Below the pieces are notes generated by a model that was not told where the DNA came from, did no database searches, and saw only the letters and a list, made by a program, of their open reading frames with translations. A program made the translations under genes and the position numbers. This document shows, piece by piece, positions 35,876 to 46,933 of a stretch of 64,000 nucleotides of DNA. This DNA is from Artemisia argyi (taxonomy: Eukaryota > Streptophyta > Magnoliopsida > Asterales > Asteraceae), in the NCBI GenBank assembly GCA_030686995.1, contig CM060691.1, forward strand, positions 64,283,853 to 64,347,852. The letters are read 5' to 3'. Within the stretch, counting starts at the first letter, position 1. Each line of letters begins with the position of its first letter.

Positions 35876-37002
35876 TGTGGAAAACTAGAAGGGGTGGGGG
35901 GGTGGGTTGAATAGTTTTACGTCTTTTTAATTCGTTATAAAAGCTAGTTTTAGTGTTTTCTTAGATTTTAAAAATTTAGATTCGATAATATATGATCTCA
36001 AGTCTTGCACAATATAAACAACTATCAATAAGTAAGATATAGCAATGATAAGTAAAGAAATAAATGAGAGATGGAAAGATCGAACCGCGAGACAAGAGAT
36101 TTATAGTGGTTCGGCTACAACTTCTTCACACCAATTTTCTTGACAACTAACAACTTCACACCTAGCTTCTCCACTACAATCTAATTCCTAACTTTTCTTC
36201 TTCACACCAAACAACTAACTAATCACACAATCAATATACCTATCACAACTATCTACAATCAAATATTCACAATAATCTTCACAAAGAATTATGTAAATAA
36301 TCTTGATGATGCACCAACAACTTGGATGTGGAGGTCACAACAAGTTGTAATACTTCTTGTCTTGGAGGATAGATGTATTCTTCTCTTGCACTTGAGAGGA
36401 TGATGTTTGAATCACTTTGAAACAAAGAATTATGTATTTATGATCAAAGGATTAAGAGAATAGAAATGGGGATCTAGAACAGAAAGTTTAGGAGTGCAAA
36501 ATGTGAGAAAATTCTGTGGGATGAACCAGTATTTATAGGGAGAAAATTTACTATTCTGGAGCATGCCGGTCCCCTTAATTAGGGGGCGGTCCCCTTAATG
36601 ATTAAGGGGGCCGCCCTCCTGAACGTTGGATTTTCTTTTCCTTTTGTGAGGGAAATTTTTCTGGATTAAATTTGCCATTTTTGTTGAAAATTTGAATTCA
36701 TATATCTATAATGAATTAAACATATTCTTTTAATTTCAAAAGTAATTTTGTAAAAGATATAGAATGTTTAATACATTTTATAAAAATTCTAGTGATTAGA
36801 AAAATTTCCTTTGATCATGAAATGCAATAAACACTTTGTTTATTCATACCTTAAGTGATATGGATGCAAAGACAAATATTAAGCACTAAAAACTTGTTTA
36901 CGTCATAAGTTTTAGATTAATGAGTTTATGCTTTGTAATTATCAAAATATAGAGATATTGTTAATATGCTAACAATGTTTTTAGACATTATTTATGTCAA
37001 CA
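35876..37002 (-). repeat. Copia 3' LTR (1127 bp, with deletions)
   Basis: Same ends as 43337-44672 but about 209 bp shorter. It lacks about 180 bases just after GGTTCGGCTACAA (36117), between short CTTCTTCACA repeats, and about 25 bases in the GC-rich palindrome near 36605. Confidence 0.95.
36531..36617 (-). promoter_or_regulatory. Copia 3' LTR promoter module
   Basis: On the minus strand a GC-rich palindromic block with CCCCCTTAATCATTAAGGGG (36565-36617) lies about 25-30 bases upstream of a TATA box, CCCTATAAAT (36531-36540). The same arrangement is present in the other LTR. Confidence 0.55.
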
Positions 37003-37016
37003 ATCTCCCCCTTTTT
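37003..37016 (-). other. Copia polypurine tract
   Basis: The minus strand reads AAAAAGGGGGAGAT immediately before the 3' LTR. Confidence 0.85.
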
Positions 37017-37479
37017 GATGATTACAAAACCTTAAACTCATTAGATCTAAAAAATAATTTTTAGACAAGTATTATTAGAGTTTAACATTCTCTTCTCCCC
37101 CTTTTTGTAAAATCAAAAAGGTTAGGCCGAGTAAGCTTCGTGAAAGAAGATTAAACGGGTAGAATGCTCCCCCTTGATGTATGCTCCCCCTTATTTGAGA
37201 GCACCAAGGGAATGAGCTATGGAAATCTTGGCTACACAAAGTATTTGAAGAGAACAAGACACATATACATTCAAAGCAATAATTATGCAAATAAAATTAG
37301 ATTCATTCAAGCATCATAGAAATGATTAGTATTACATCATTCAATATGCTTAAAGCATATTGATTACAATAAAACAAAAGAAAAGACATAGTCCTATATT
37401 GCCTAAGAGAGCACTTGGACTTGCTTGCAACCCATGGTTGGTTGTTTTATTTGCTTGAAGGAGAACATAAGCATAAAGC
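37017..37479 (-). other. Copia untranslated region between third ORF and PPT
   Basis: AT-rich sequence with two more CTCCCCCTT-type purine-rich (minus strand) tracts at about 37095 and 37166-37190, resembling the PPT. No coding signal. Confidence 0.5.
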
Positions 37480-38172
37480 TTAGTTGTTAGATGGAGAGGG
37501 ATATGGAGCGGAAGAGGTGGATCTTACAATGTTGAATCGTGTTAAGGGTGGTATGGGATGAGGACGAGTGAGGAGATATTCAATCCAAGAAATATCTTCA
37601 CTCAAGTATAGGATTTGTTTTTGAAGGAAGATGCAACAAGGGCAATAGTGAGTGTGGTTTGTAACTTGATCCAAGTTGAGAGAGTGAGGTAGGCAATTGT
37701 TGTAGGGTGATGATGGAGGTTGCCCTTTGTTGCGTTGTGCAAGATGCATGGCATTGAGATCACTAAGATCATGGATTTGGGATATTTCATCATGGAACTT
37801 TTGCTTTTCCATGGCAATGCGGAGAGAGTTATTGTGTTGATATGGATGAATTGGATTTGTGTAGTTGGAATTGTAGTTGGATGGTTGATCAAACTTGTAT
37901 GGATCATTATAAATGGTTGGAGGATGAGATGAGTGGTTTGGCATGAAGGAAGATGTTTGGCCAATGTTGTATGGTTTGTAAAGAGGATCAAATGAATGTC
38001 TTTGTGAATTTGGTGTAAAGTTTAGGAAGTAAGTGGTTGGAGGTGTTGAGTGATTTCCAACTTCATTGGTTATGATGGATTTGTTTCGAGGGCTTTTTCT
38101 TCGCCAAACGGGTTTTTTCGTCATTCTTGCAAGCCTTGGGGCTTTTGGTTTTGGTTTGTTTGGAGAAGTCAT
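37480..38172 (-). CDS. Copia third ORF, 230-aa basic protein of unknown function
   Basis: Intact frame from ATG at 38172 to the stop at 37480. The N-terminus is strongly basic (MTSPNKPKPKAPRLARMTKK, then WRRKSPRNKS), which could bind nucleic acid or act as a nuclear signal. The middle is rich in Asn, Tyr, His and Pro. A CPCC motif sits near residue 177, followed by a helix-prone stretch (LQKQILYLSEDISWIEYL). There is no hydrophobic segment that could serve as a signal peptide or membrane anchor, so it does not look like an envelope protein. It lies between pol and the 3' LTR in pol's direction and has its own upstream TATA box and GC-rich block. Function unknown. Survival without stops while gag-pol has three is notable. 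Confidence 0.65.
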   Translation of the reverse strand: MTSPNKPKPKAPRLARMTKKPVWRRKSPRNKSIITNEVGNHSTPPTTYFLNFTPNSQRHSFDPLYKPYNIGQTSSFMPNHSSHPPTIYNDPYKFDQPSNYNSNYTNPIHPYQHNNSLRIAMEKQKFHDEISQIHDLSDLNAMHLAQRNKGQPPSSPYNNCLPHSLNLDQVTNHTHYCPCCIFLQKQILYLSEDISWIEYLLTRPHPIPPLTRFNIVRSTSSAPYPSPSNN

Positions 38173-38207
38173 GAAGGGATGAATGGAGAGTGTGGAAGAT
38201 TTGGGAT

Positions 38208-38424
38208 ATTTATAGTGTAAGATTTGTGTGTTTATGGATGGATAAAGTTTGTTTGGGAGATTAGGACAAAATGTGTTGGTGAAAAATGGGAAATGTAGGT
38301 TGAAATGGGCTAAAAAGCAGAAAAGATTCTGTAAACCCGACCATCAGATGGCCGGTCCCCTTAATTAGGGGGCGGTCCCCTTAATGATTAAGGGGGCCGC
38401 CTTACAAAATTAAGGGGCCCGCCC
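38208..38424 (-). promoter_or_regulatory. Promoter-like module upstream of the third ORF
   Basis: On the minus strand CTATAAAT (38208-38215) lies about 36 bases upstream of the ATG at 38172. About 135 bases further upstream is a GC-rich palindromic block (38351-38424) with CCCCCTTAATCATTAAGGGG, almost the same as the block next to the LTR TATA boxes (36565-36617, 44211-44290). Promoter function is inference from shared sequence and spacing. Confidence 0.5.
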
Positions 38425-39164
38425 ATCTGGTGATTTCCAGATTGCCAGAATTGGGTTTTTGGCAGAAAATTTGCAGAAAGGTTGTGTATTTGGATTAGAA
38501 TTCAAGCTAGTTCAACTCCTTGAGACAATATAGCATCTAATCTAACTATAGTATAGCATGCATGCAACAACACTTAAGTAAAAGAGCAATCAAGCAATTA
38601 GTAATAAGCAAGAGAAGGCAAATAAATGCAAGGGCACTTAATCTTCCTAGAGCAACTATCTTAGATCAAAGGCAAAGGTAACTAGTGAGTGGAAAACTAG
38701 TGATGGAGCAAGATGACAACATTATTAGTGAATTTGTCCTAGTGTGTGTCTATATGCAACAAATGTGGAGTTGTGATTGTTTCGACTCCTAAATGCAAAG
38801 AGAGATAACGATCCTAAGAAACAATCCAAAAGATCTCCTTGATTCAATTTTTGCTCGATTCATGAATGTCAATAATATATATTAGATTATATATTTTGAC
38901 AATTTATGTGAGAGTTTATGCATGATTCAGGAAAAAGTTTTTAGCGTTTGTCAAGAATGCAAGGAAAATGATTTTCATGTAATTCCTAGATGTGAAAATA
39001 GTTTTCAAGAAATTTTGATTGGGTTTTACAAGAGAGTATATGCAATGAAAGTGAGGTTTCCCAATCATTAATTTTGTGCAAAATGGATTCCTAGACTCAG
39101 AAGTGAAGAAGTGGACGAAAAGTAAATTTTATGCAAGTATAAATTTGTGTTAGTTCAATATAAT
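38425..39164 (-). other. Copia non-coding spacer between pol and third ORF
   Basis: AT-rich sequence without a long open frame. No similarity to coding domains seen. Confidence 0.5.
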
Positions 39165-41771
39165 TTAGTCAACTTGTTCCATCATTCCTAATCCTAAACG
39201 CAAGTGGTTGAATAATTCACGCTTAAGGGGTTTTGTGAATATATCCGCAATGTTATCTTCCGATGCAACTTTTTCTATAGATATGTTTCCTTTTTGTACA
39301 TTATCCCTAAGAAAGTGGTGGCGTATTTCTATATGTTTAGTCCTAGAGTGTTGCACCGGATTTTTACTTAAATCTATCGCACCTTTGTTATCACACATAA
39401 TAGGAACGTTTTCTAACCTAATGCCATAGTCTATAAGAGCTTGTTTCATCCATAGTGCTTGTTGACATGCCTTTCCAGCACTTACATATTCGGCTTCGGT
39501 GGTAGAAATAGCAAGAGCGGTTTGCTTCTTCGAAAACCAAGATGTTAGACAACATCCCATAAACGTGCAAATACCGCTAGTGCTTTTTCTATCTACGTAG
39601 TCTCCCGCATGATCCGAATCCGCATAGACGATGGTTTCTATGCCGGATCCCTTAGGATACCATAATCCTAAGTGTATAGTACCTTTAATGTATCGGAAGA
39701 TACGCTTAACCGCTTCTAGGTGAGAGGTTTTGGGATCCTCTTGAAAACGGGCACAAAGGCAGACACTAAACATGATATCGGGTCTACTTGCCGTCAAGTA
39801 TAGTAAACTACCTATCATTCCTCTATACTTGGTGTTATCTACGGACTCACCTTCATCATTCTTTGTGAGCTTTACTTCCGTAGACATGGGAGTTTTCATG
39901 GGTTTTGAGTCTTCTAGGCCAAATTTCTTAAGCATTTCCTTAATGTACTTAGATTGGTTAAAGAATATTCCATCTTCTAATTGTTTTATTTGTAATCCTA
40001 GGAAGAAGTTAAGTTCACCCATCATACGCATCTCAAACTCATCATGCATGATTTTGGCAAATTCATCACACATGTCTTGACAAGTCGATTCAAATATAAT
40101 GTCATCAACATATATTTGAACAATGATGAGATTTGGGTCTTTCCTTTTAGTGAAAAGAGTGTTATCTACCATTCCCATGGAATAATCATGTTTAATAAGG
40201 AAAGTTTTTAATCGATTATACCAAGCTTTGGGAGCTTGTTTGAGTCCATACAAAGCTTTCTTTAACTTATAAACATAATCAGGTTTTGTGAAGTCAATGA
40301 ATCCTGGAGGTTGTGCCACATATACCTCCTCATTGATAAAACCGTTAAGGAATGAACTTTTCACGTCCATTTGGAATAACTTAAAATCTAGGGCGCATGC
40401 ATAGGCAAGTAGTATCCTAATTGATTCTAATCTAGCTACGGGGGCATAAGTTTCGTCATAATCAATTCCTACTTGTTGATTATAACCTTGGGCAACTAAC
40501 CTAGCTTTATTCCTAGTAACTACTCCATTTTCATCTAATTTATTCCTATATACCCATTTAGTTCCTATGATGGTCATATTCATTGGATTTTGGACTAATT
40601 CCCAAACATCATTTTCCTTATATTGATTTAATTCTTCTTGCATAGCTATAACCCAACTTTCATCTTTCAAAGCCTCATTAATATTCTTAGGTTCTGTTGC
40701 TGAGAGGAAACAAAAGAAATTGTTTTTATCTTGGGCTTGTGACCTAAGGGTTCTTTGGTTAAGATGTCCTATTATATTATCTAATGGATGTGATCTAGAT
40801 TCTTTAATATTAACAATTTCGTTATTTCCTAAGTGAATGTCTTCATTATCATTTCCTATGGGTTTTGTTTTACTAACCTCAATGGCTTCATCTTCGACTA
40901 AGTCATCATCTTCTAAAGGTAATGTTTTAGGAGGTGGTGGTGTTTCATCAAATGTTACATTTAGTGATTCTTCTACTTTCATGGTGTGTTTGTTAAGTAT
41001 TATATATGCTTTACTATTTTGTGAGTATCCTAACAATATTCCTTCATACGATTTTGGATCAAACTTAGTGAGGTAATCCTTAGTGTTTAGAATATAACAT
41101 TTACTTCCAAATACCCTAAAGTAGCTTAAGTTTGGTTTTCTACCTCCTAGTAACTCATAAGGAGTTTTTCCTAGAATTCTCCTAATTGATACCCTATTTA
41201 AAATATATGTCGATGTATCTACGGCGTGACACCAAAATTTTTGTGGGATGGATTGTTCATTTAACATTGTTCTACTCATTTCTTGTAGTGACCTATTTTT
41301 TCTTTCTACTACGCCATTTGATTGAGGAGTACGAGGAGCGGAGAAATTATGAGATATTCCATTTATATCACAATATTTTCCGAATTGTACATCGTTATCA
41401 AATTCCCTACCATGGTCCGTCCTAATGGCAACTATCGTGCATCCTAATTTATTTTGAATCATTTTACTAAATATTTCAAATTTTTCAAAGGCTTGGGTTT
41501 TGTCACTTAAAAACCTAGTCCACGTGTATCGTGAGTAGTCATCTACTATTACTAAGGTATATTTGTTTCTTCCATAGCTCCGCACAGCGGATGGACCGAA
41601 AGGATCCATATGTAATAATTCTAGGCACCTAGTAGTGGATACTATATTTTTAGCTTTGTGACTAGCATGAACTTGTTTTCCAATTTTACATGCATCACAA
41701 AAATGCTTGTCATATTTTAGATTAGGCAAATTTCTAACTAATTCCTTAGAAGCTAAAGATTGTATTTGTTA
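39165..41771 (-). pseudogene. Copia pol: integrase, RT, RNase H
   Basis: Residues count from the ATG at 41729. The integrase zinc region begins CDACKIGKQ (11-19). The catalytic triad is D42 (LLHMDPFGP), D105 (IRTDHG) and E142 (NGVVERKN). RT runs from about 340: KWVYRNK, QMDVKSSFLNG (D455) and YVDD (540-543). RNase H has YADSDHAGD (702-710), STTEAEYV, and NIADIFTKPL near the C-terminus. All catalytic residues are present and the frame is open to its natural end. A TAA at 41769-41771, inside the conserved GHANM..IQSL junction, separates it from the protease part. Confidence 0.93.
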
Positions 41772-42461
41772 CATGTTAGCATGTCCTAATCTCCTATGCC
41801 ACAATGTGGAGTTTTCATCTAGGGTTGTTAGGCATATTCTATCCTCAGGCTTGTTTCCTAGTTTCATAACATATATGCCTCCTTTCCTAATTCCTCTACC
41901 TATAATTTTTCCATTCTTAACTATTTCGCTATCCTCTTCGGTAAAGGTGACTCTACATTTATTGTCCCATATTTGTCCTATACTAAGCAAGTTATATGTT
42001 AAATTATCTACATGCTCTACATTTTCAATAGTAAGTGAGTCTTGAGAAATCGTACCTTTGCCAATGATTTTTCCACGTAAGTCACTACCAAAAATAACGT
42101 TACCTCCATTATATGCCTTGTATGTAGAGAATAGCTTGCGGTTCCCCGTCATGTGCCTCGAACATCCGCCATCCTTGATCCATTCGTCAGGCTCCAAGTC
42201 AATTCCCAAACATATTTCGTCGGTTCCTTTTGCCATAAAACACTTTTCATCTCTTGGTTTTTCTACTTCTTCTTTGTCACTATCACTCCATGTTCCACTA
42301 ACAAATGCGCCTTGATTTTCATAACCCGGCGGCTTTAGACATTTGCCAATGAGATGATTTGGACTTCCACATCTAAGGCACTTTCTTTTCCCGTAGTTGT
42401 CACTTCTATTTTTTTGGAATGGTTTTCTTTCGTCTCGTGATGATCTAGTGAATCTTCCTCA
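41769..42461 (-). pseudogene. Copia zinc knuckle and protease part
   Basis: The frame follows the TGA at 42459-42461. CLRCGSPNHLIGKC (about 42343-42384) is a C-x2-C-x4-H-x4-C zinc knuckle. An acidic linker (WSDSDKEEVEKP) follows, then the protease motif WIKDGGCSRHMTG, where the usual D-S-G-CS reads D-G-G-CS: the catalytic Asp is kept and the Ser is replaced. The end LWHRRLGHANM is the pre-integrase His motif. Confidence 0.9.
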
Positions 42462-43268
42462 TCTCTTGAAGAATTTCTTGAATTCTCTTACGACCATTGC
42501 ATATTCTTCGTCTTCACTTTCGTCACTTGAATCTTCATCATCACTAGGTTCCTTTTTGGCTTTTAGAGCAATGGATTTGGTTTGTTCTTTCTTGACTTTG
42601 ACCGTTTCTGAGTCTCTTCTTATAATTTCTTCATGAACCTTCAAGTTGCCAATTAGTTCATCTAGTGATAACGTCATCAAGTTCTATGATTCTTCAATTG
42701 CCGTGACTTTAGCTCGCCATTTCGGATGCAATGCCCTAAGAAATTTTCTAACACAATTTTTACTAGAAAATGTCTCATCAAGTGCTTTTAAACTTGTGAT
42801 AATAGTGTTAAATTTAGCAAAAGCATTATCAATTGATTCCTCTTCCGGAATCGTAAATTGTTCATATTGTTGTACAAGAAGATCTATTTTATTATCTTTG
42901 ACTTGGTTATTACCTTGGTGAGTAATTAGTAAAGAATCCCAAATTTCTTTTGCGGTTTTACACATAAAAATTCTTTCATATTCTTTGTGTGGTAACGCAT
43001 TATAAATGACCATTTTAGCCTCATTATTTTTTGCTAGTTTCTTTTTCAAATCATCATTTTGTTTTTCAAAAGATACAATTTCATCCATTTTAGTTTTAAC
43101 ATTATATTGAATAGCGGGAAAGTCACCAAAGGTAATAATATGCCAAAGATCAAGATCTTTTGATTTCACATACGTTTCGAATCTATTTTTCCAATATAAA
43201 AATCCATCACTTTCAAATAGTGGTGGTCTTTGCATAGATTGCCCTTCTAAATATTTTTCAGATTCCAT
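42459..43268 (-). pseudogene. Copia gag with two stops
   Basis: The start codon at 43268 opens MESEKYLEGQSMQRPPLFES, followed by the YWKNRFETYV and AKEIWDSLLITHQG motifs of copia gag (UBN2/Gag-like). A TAG lies at 42684-42686 just before [18 protein letters not shown], and a TGA at 42459-42461 after FKKFFKR. The reading frame is unchanged across both, so these are point lesions. Confidence 0.9.
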
Positions 43269-43320
43269 AGATCGTTACAAGTTTTAAAATACAATATATT
43301 TTAAAAATCTTGCTTGACGT

Positions 43321-43334
43321 GGCTCCTGATACCA
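43321..43334 (-). other. Copia primer binding site (initiator tRNA-Met type)
   Basis: The minus strand reads TGGTATCAGGAGCC two bases after the 5' LTR. It matches the initiator-Met type site TGGTATCAGAGC apart from one extra G. Confidence 0.85.
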
Positions 43335-43336
43335 AT

Positions 43337-44672
43337 TGTGGAAAACTAGAAGGGGGGGTTGAATAGTTTTACATCTTTTTAATTCGTTATAAAAGATAGT
43401 TTTACTGTTTTCTTAGTTTTTAAAAATTTAGATTCGATAATATATGATCTCAAGTCTTGCACAATATAAACAACTATCAATAAGTAAGATATAGCAATGA
43501 TAAGTAAAGAAATAAATGAGAGATGGAAAGATTGAACCGCGAGACAAGAGATTTATAGTGGTTCGGCTACAAGGACAACTTCCTTGCCCTACTCCACTCC
43601 CCGAGCACCTAACTCGAGAGTTTTCTTCACTATATCAACAAGCTCCCTTATGGCGGAGAAAAACTTACACACCAATTTTTACACCACAACTTCTTCACAA
43701 CTAAATCACAACTTCTACACAACTTCTTCACACTAGTCTACTTCACAACTAACTACTTCACGCCTATCTTCTTCACACCAATTTTCTTCACAACTAACAA
43801 CTTCACACCTAGCTTCTTCACTACAATCTAATTCCTAACTTTTCTTCTTTACACCAAACAACTAACTAATCACACAATCAATATACCTAGCACAACTATC
43901 TACAATCAAATATTCACAATAATCTTCACAAAGAATTATGTAAATAATCTTGATGATGCACCAACAACTTGGATATGGAGGTCACAACAAGTTGTAATAC
44001 TTCTTGTCTTGGAGGATAGAAGTATTCTTCTTTTGCACTTGAGAAGATGATGTTTGAATCACTTTGAAACAAAGAATTATGTATTTATAATCAAAGGATT
44101 AAGATAATAGAAATGGGGATCTAGAACAGAAAGTTTAGGAGTGCAAAAGGTGAGAAAATTCAGTGGGATGAAACAGTATTTATAGCGAGAAAATTTACTG
44201 TTCTGGAGCGTGCCGGTCCCCTTAATAAGGGGGCAGTCCCCTTAATGATTAAGGGGGCCGCCTAGTATAATTAAGGGGGCCGCCCTCCTGAACGTTGGAT
44301 TTTCTTGTCCTTTTGTGAGGGAAATTTTTCTGGATTAGATTTTCCATTTTTGGTTGAAAATTTGAATTCATATATTTATAATGAATTAAACATATTCTTT
44401 TAATTCCAAAAGTAATTTTGTAAAAGATATAGAATGTTTAATACATTTTATAAAAATTCTAGTGATTAGAAAAATTTCCTTTGATCATGAAATGCAATAA
44501 ACACTTTGTTTATTCATACCTCAAGTGATATGGATGCAAAGACAAATATTAAGCACTAAAAACTTGTTTACGTCATAAGTTTTAGATTAATGAGTTTATG
44601 CTTTGTAATTATCAAAATATAGAGATATTGTTAATATGCTAACAATGTTTTTAGACATTATTTATGTCAACA
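43337..44672 (-). repeat. Copia 5' LTR (1336 bp)
   Basis: Full version of the LTR. It has the minus-strand TATA box CGCTATAAAT at about 44175-44184 and the GC-rich palindromic block at 44211-44290, which includes one more CCGCC..AATTAAGGGG unit than the 3' LTR. Confidence 0.95.
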
Positions 44673-44677
44673 CTGTC

Positions 44678-46440
44678 TTTTTTGTTGATATTTTAAGATA
44701 CTATCATATCAATATATCCCAGCTTTCTGTTATAGGAGTGGCCAAGGTTTCTCATTTTGAAATTTTGTGTCACGTTCGTAACGTAGTGCCTACGGTTGGT
44801 TTAATCCGATGCTTTTACATGAAGTCAAAAGATAAAGGGTTTTTTTTTCTTTTAGCAAATGTTCTGATAATGCTGGCATTTGTTACATAAAGCCTATTGA
44901 TTCTCTCAAGAGCTGGAATGACCATTTTTTCTGGTTTGATAGCTTTTCTTGCCCTGCTATTTTTTTGTGACATTCTGACAAGAGTGATGCTAAGGACCCC
45001 CTTCCCATGGCCGGCGAGTTTAACGCTGATGATTTTACCACCCTTATCACCCATCATGCTCCGTTTTGAAAGTTTCCAGAACCCTTCCTTTGTTTGGTTG
45101 GATTAAGCCGTAACTATACCTTGGATGAGGAAACTTATCCTGTATATCTCAACAGCAATGGAGCAGGTGGGTACTTGTTGCTATATATATGTTACTTATT
45201 TTATGGTTTCCTCTAACTATTTCTTTTGGTTATGTAGAGATGGATTTGTCTACCTTCATTCATTTTGCGGATCCCACCAAGGTGAAAATCTTTATAAGGG
45301 AGCGTGCGGAAGGGGAACCCAAGCTTTTGGATGCTACTGTTGGGCGAACGGTTCCGCTCCTCCCGGTTGCGCCTATCCGCACTACGAGTGAATTGGAGGC
45401 TAGTGTTGATGAGTTGTTTGCTGATGGTAACGGAGCGGAACAGAGTGGTACCACAACAAGTGGTGATGATGTGGAGTATAGTGATACCGCTACTGGTGGA
45501 GGTGGTGATAATCTTGAAATCCAGCCAGTTCTTGAGGTTTTGGCTACAATAGCTGAAGATTCAACTTTTGTGAAGCCGAGGCAAAGGAAGAGGAAAGGGG
45601 TTGGTGCTGGTGGGCCTACCCATCCCATGAAGAAGTTAAGGGATGATCATGGAGATCACAACAGGCCAGTTACTGGTGGCAAGTCTGAATCTGATATCCA
45701 GAGATTGCTGACAGGTAGTGTATTAAACGCTAGAGTTGGGGTTAAGGCTTTGGTAACTCTACCTTTAATTACTTTCTCTGTATTAACCACGCTAGAGCGT
45801 GAGATTAACATTTCTGCTGACTCACTTACTGGATCTAACCTCCATATTGTTTATCCTTTTGAAAGGTTTGTTATCTCTAAAGACTCTTCACATCATTCTA
45901 GTACCCATTATACTGATGTTGAGGTTGACTCTCTTACTAGGTTTCCTACCCCAGAGATGACAGCGGCCACTGCTACACTACTTCCGTTGGCCTCGCTTAT
46001 GTTTCCAAAGAGAATGAAAAAATTGTTGACCCTTCTTTATTTTTGGATACCTCCTTGTCAATTGGTGATACCAACCAGAACGCTGGTGGTTTCTCAAATC
46101 TTTCTTGTAATGAATTTTTGATTGCCGGGGGGGGGGGGGGGGTATCCGTGCCGCAACTGATGTGGACTTTGATATTTCGCACAAGACTTATATTTCGAGG
46201 TGGAGCGTGACTACTGGCTTACGCCTTGATGATCTTTTTGAGTGTCATGAAATGATCGATGAGTTTGATCCTCCACGATTTTTTTCTTCGGTTCGTAGTA
46301 TGCAGCATGATCAACTATTCTCCGAGTTTAATGTGGGGGTTGCCTGCCAAATAGTCTTGAATGCAAAGGTTAGGATGCGTTCTGAGTATAATGTTAAAGA
46401 GAAAAGAAAATTATCGGCTCAGTGCGCAAAAAAAATCTGA
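44678..46440 (+). pseudogene. Tat antisense ORF, second piece
   Basis: Across the copia insertion the frame resumes with FFVDILRYYHINISQLSVIG and VAKVSHFEILCHV. It continues with WNDHFFWFDSF, FNADDFTTLITHH and LSRNYTLDEETYP up to a splice donor at 45167. After a 71-base intron (45167-45237, GTGGGT..TATGTAG) comes MDLSTFIHFADPTKVKIF, RTVPLLPVAPIRT, an acidic region, the basic KPRQRKRKG and GGKSESDIQRLL. It goes on to FVISKDSSHHSSTHY, then, after a frameshift near the poly-G at 46127-46142, LFSEFNVGVACQ and VRMRSEYNVKEKRKL. The family is the 'putative gypsy type transposon' group. Several stops and shifts mark decay. Confidence 0.8.
45167..45237 (+). other. Predicted intron in the Tat antisense ORF
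   Basis: GAGCAG/GTGGGTAC at the donor and TTATGTAG/AGATGG at the acceptor, with a T-rich interior. Splicing keeps the family reading frame (..GA/EMDLSTF). Confidence 0.65.
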
Positions 46441-46647
46441 CTTGCTGATAAGGATTTATTTGATACGCTTTTAGGGGGTCATTTAAGCGCTAAATCGTAA
46501 ATATATGGTCAAATATTACCTTAAATCGCTTCTTTTATCATTTTAGGTACTTGGGACGAGAATTATGGAAAATGAAGCGTTTTGGGCATTTTTGTAGTTA
46601 AAAGTGAAGAAAACGACAAAATCAAGAAGCTATGCTGGAAAGTATAT

Positions 46648-46933
46648 GTGACGACGTCACGCCTTATAGGGTGACGCTGTCACTTGAAGATTCAAGTGGT
46701 GGAATTTATTTGAAAATGACGGGCCAGAGAACTTTTTGTGGATTAACACGTGACGGCGTCACGTATTATTTGGAGTAGGGTGTCACGCACAAAATTAACA
46801 AGAGACGGCCTAGAGGAAACAACAAGTGACGACGTCAAGAAGATTAATTAGGCATCATGAAACCCTAATGACGGCGAGATGACGGCATCACGACCCAAAG
46901 CATGATGCCGTCACCTATGTATCTCTATATATA
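46648..46933 (+). promoter_or_regulatory. TGACG/CGTCA palindrome cluster upstream of a TATA box
   Basis: Within 270 bases there are imperfect palindromes GTGACGACGTCACG, GTGACGCTGTCAC and CGTGACGGCGTCACG, plus GTGACGACGTCA, ATGACGGCATCACG and ATGCCGTCACC. TGACG is the core site of plant TGA-type bZIP factors. A TATATATATT box follows at about 46926. The cluster is placed like a U3 enhancer of this LTR. Binding is inference. Confidence 0.5.

Larger units (their letters stand above)
35876..44672 (-). mobile_element. Ty1/copia retrotransposon, nearly intact (8.8 kb)
   Basis: The element is flanked by the perfect duplication CTGTC (35871-35875 and 44673-44677) and has TGTGG..CAACA ends. On the minus strand the order is 5' LTR (44672-43337), iMet-type primer site, gag, zinc knuckle, protease, integrase, RT, RNase H, then a separate third ORF, PPT and 3' LTR (37002-35876). 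Gag-pol from 43268 to 39165 is one continuous frame interrupted only by three stop codons. The large size, gag with an acidic C-terminus and the extra 3' ORF suggest a Sirevirus-type (SIRE/Maximus) element, but the lineage is inference. Confidence 0.95.

Noticed and set aside
37480..38172. Envelope protein call for the copia third ORF
   Set aside because: No signal peptide, transmembrane helix or cleavage-site pattern; strongly basic start instead.
45189..46121. 310-codon frame as a stand-alone host gene
   Set aside because: Its peptide is the middle of the Tat antisense ORF, continuous with pieces at 35688 and 58431, and its apparent start lies inside a predicted intron.
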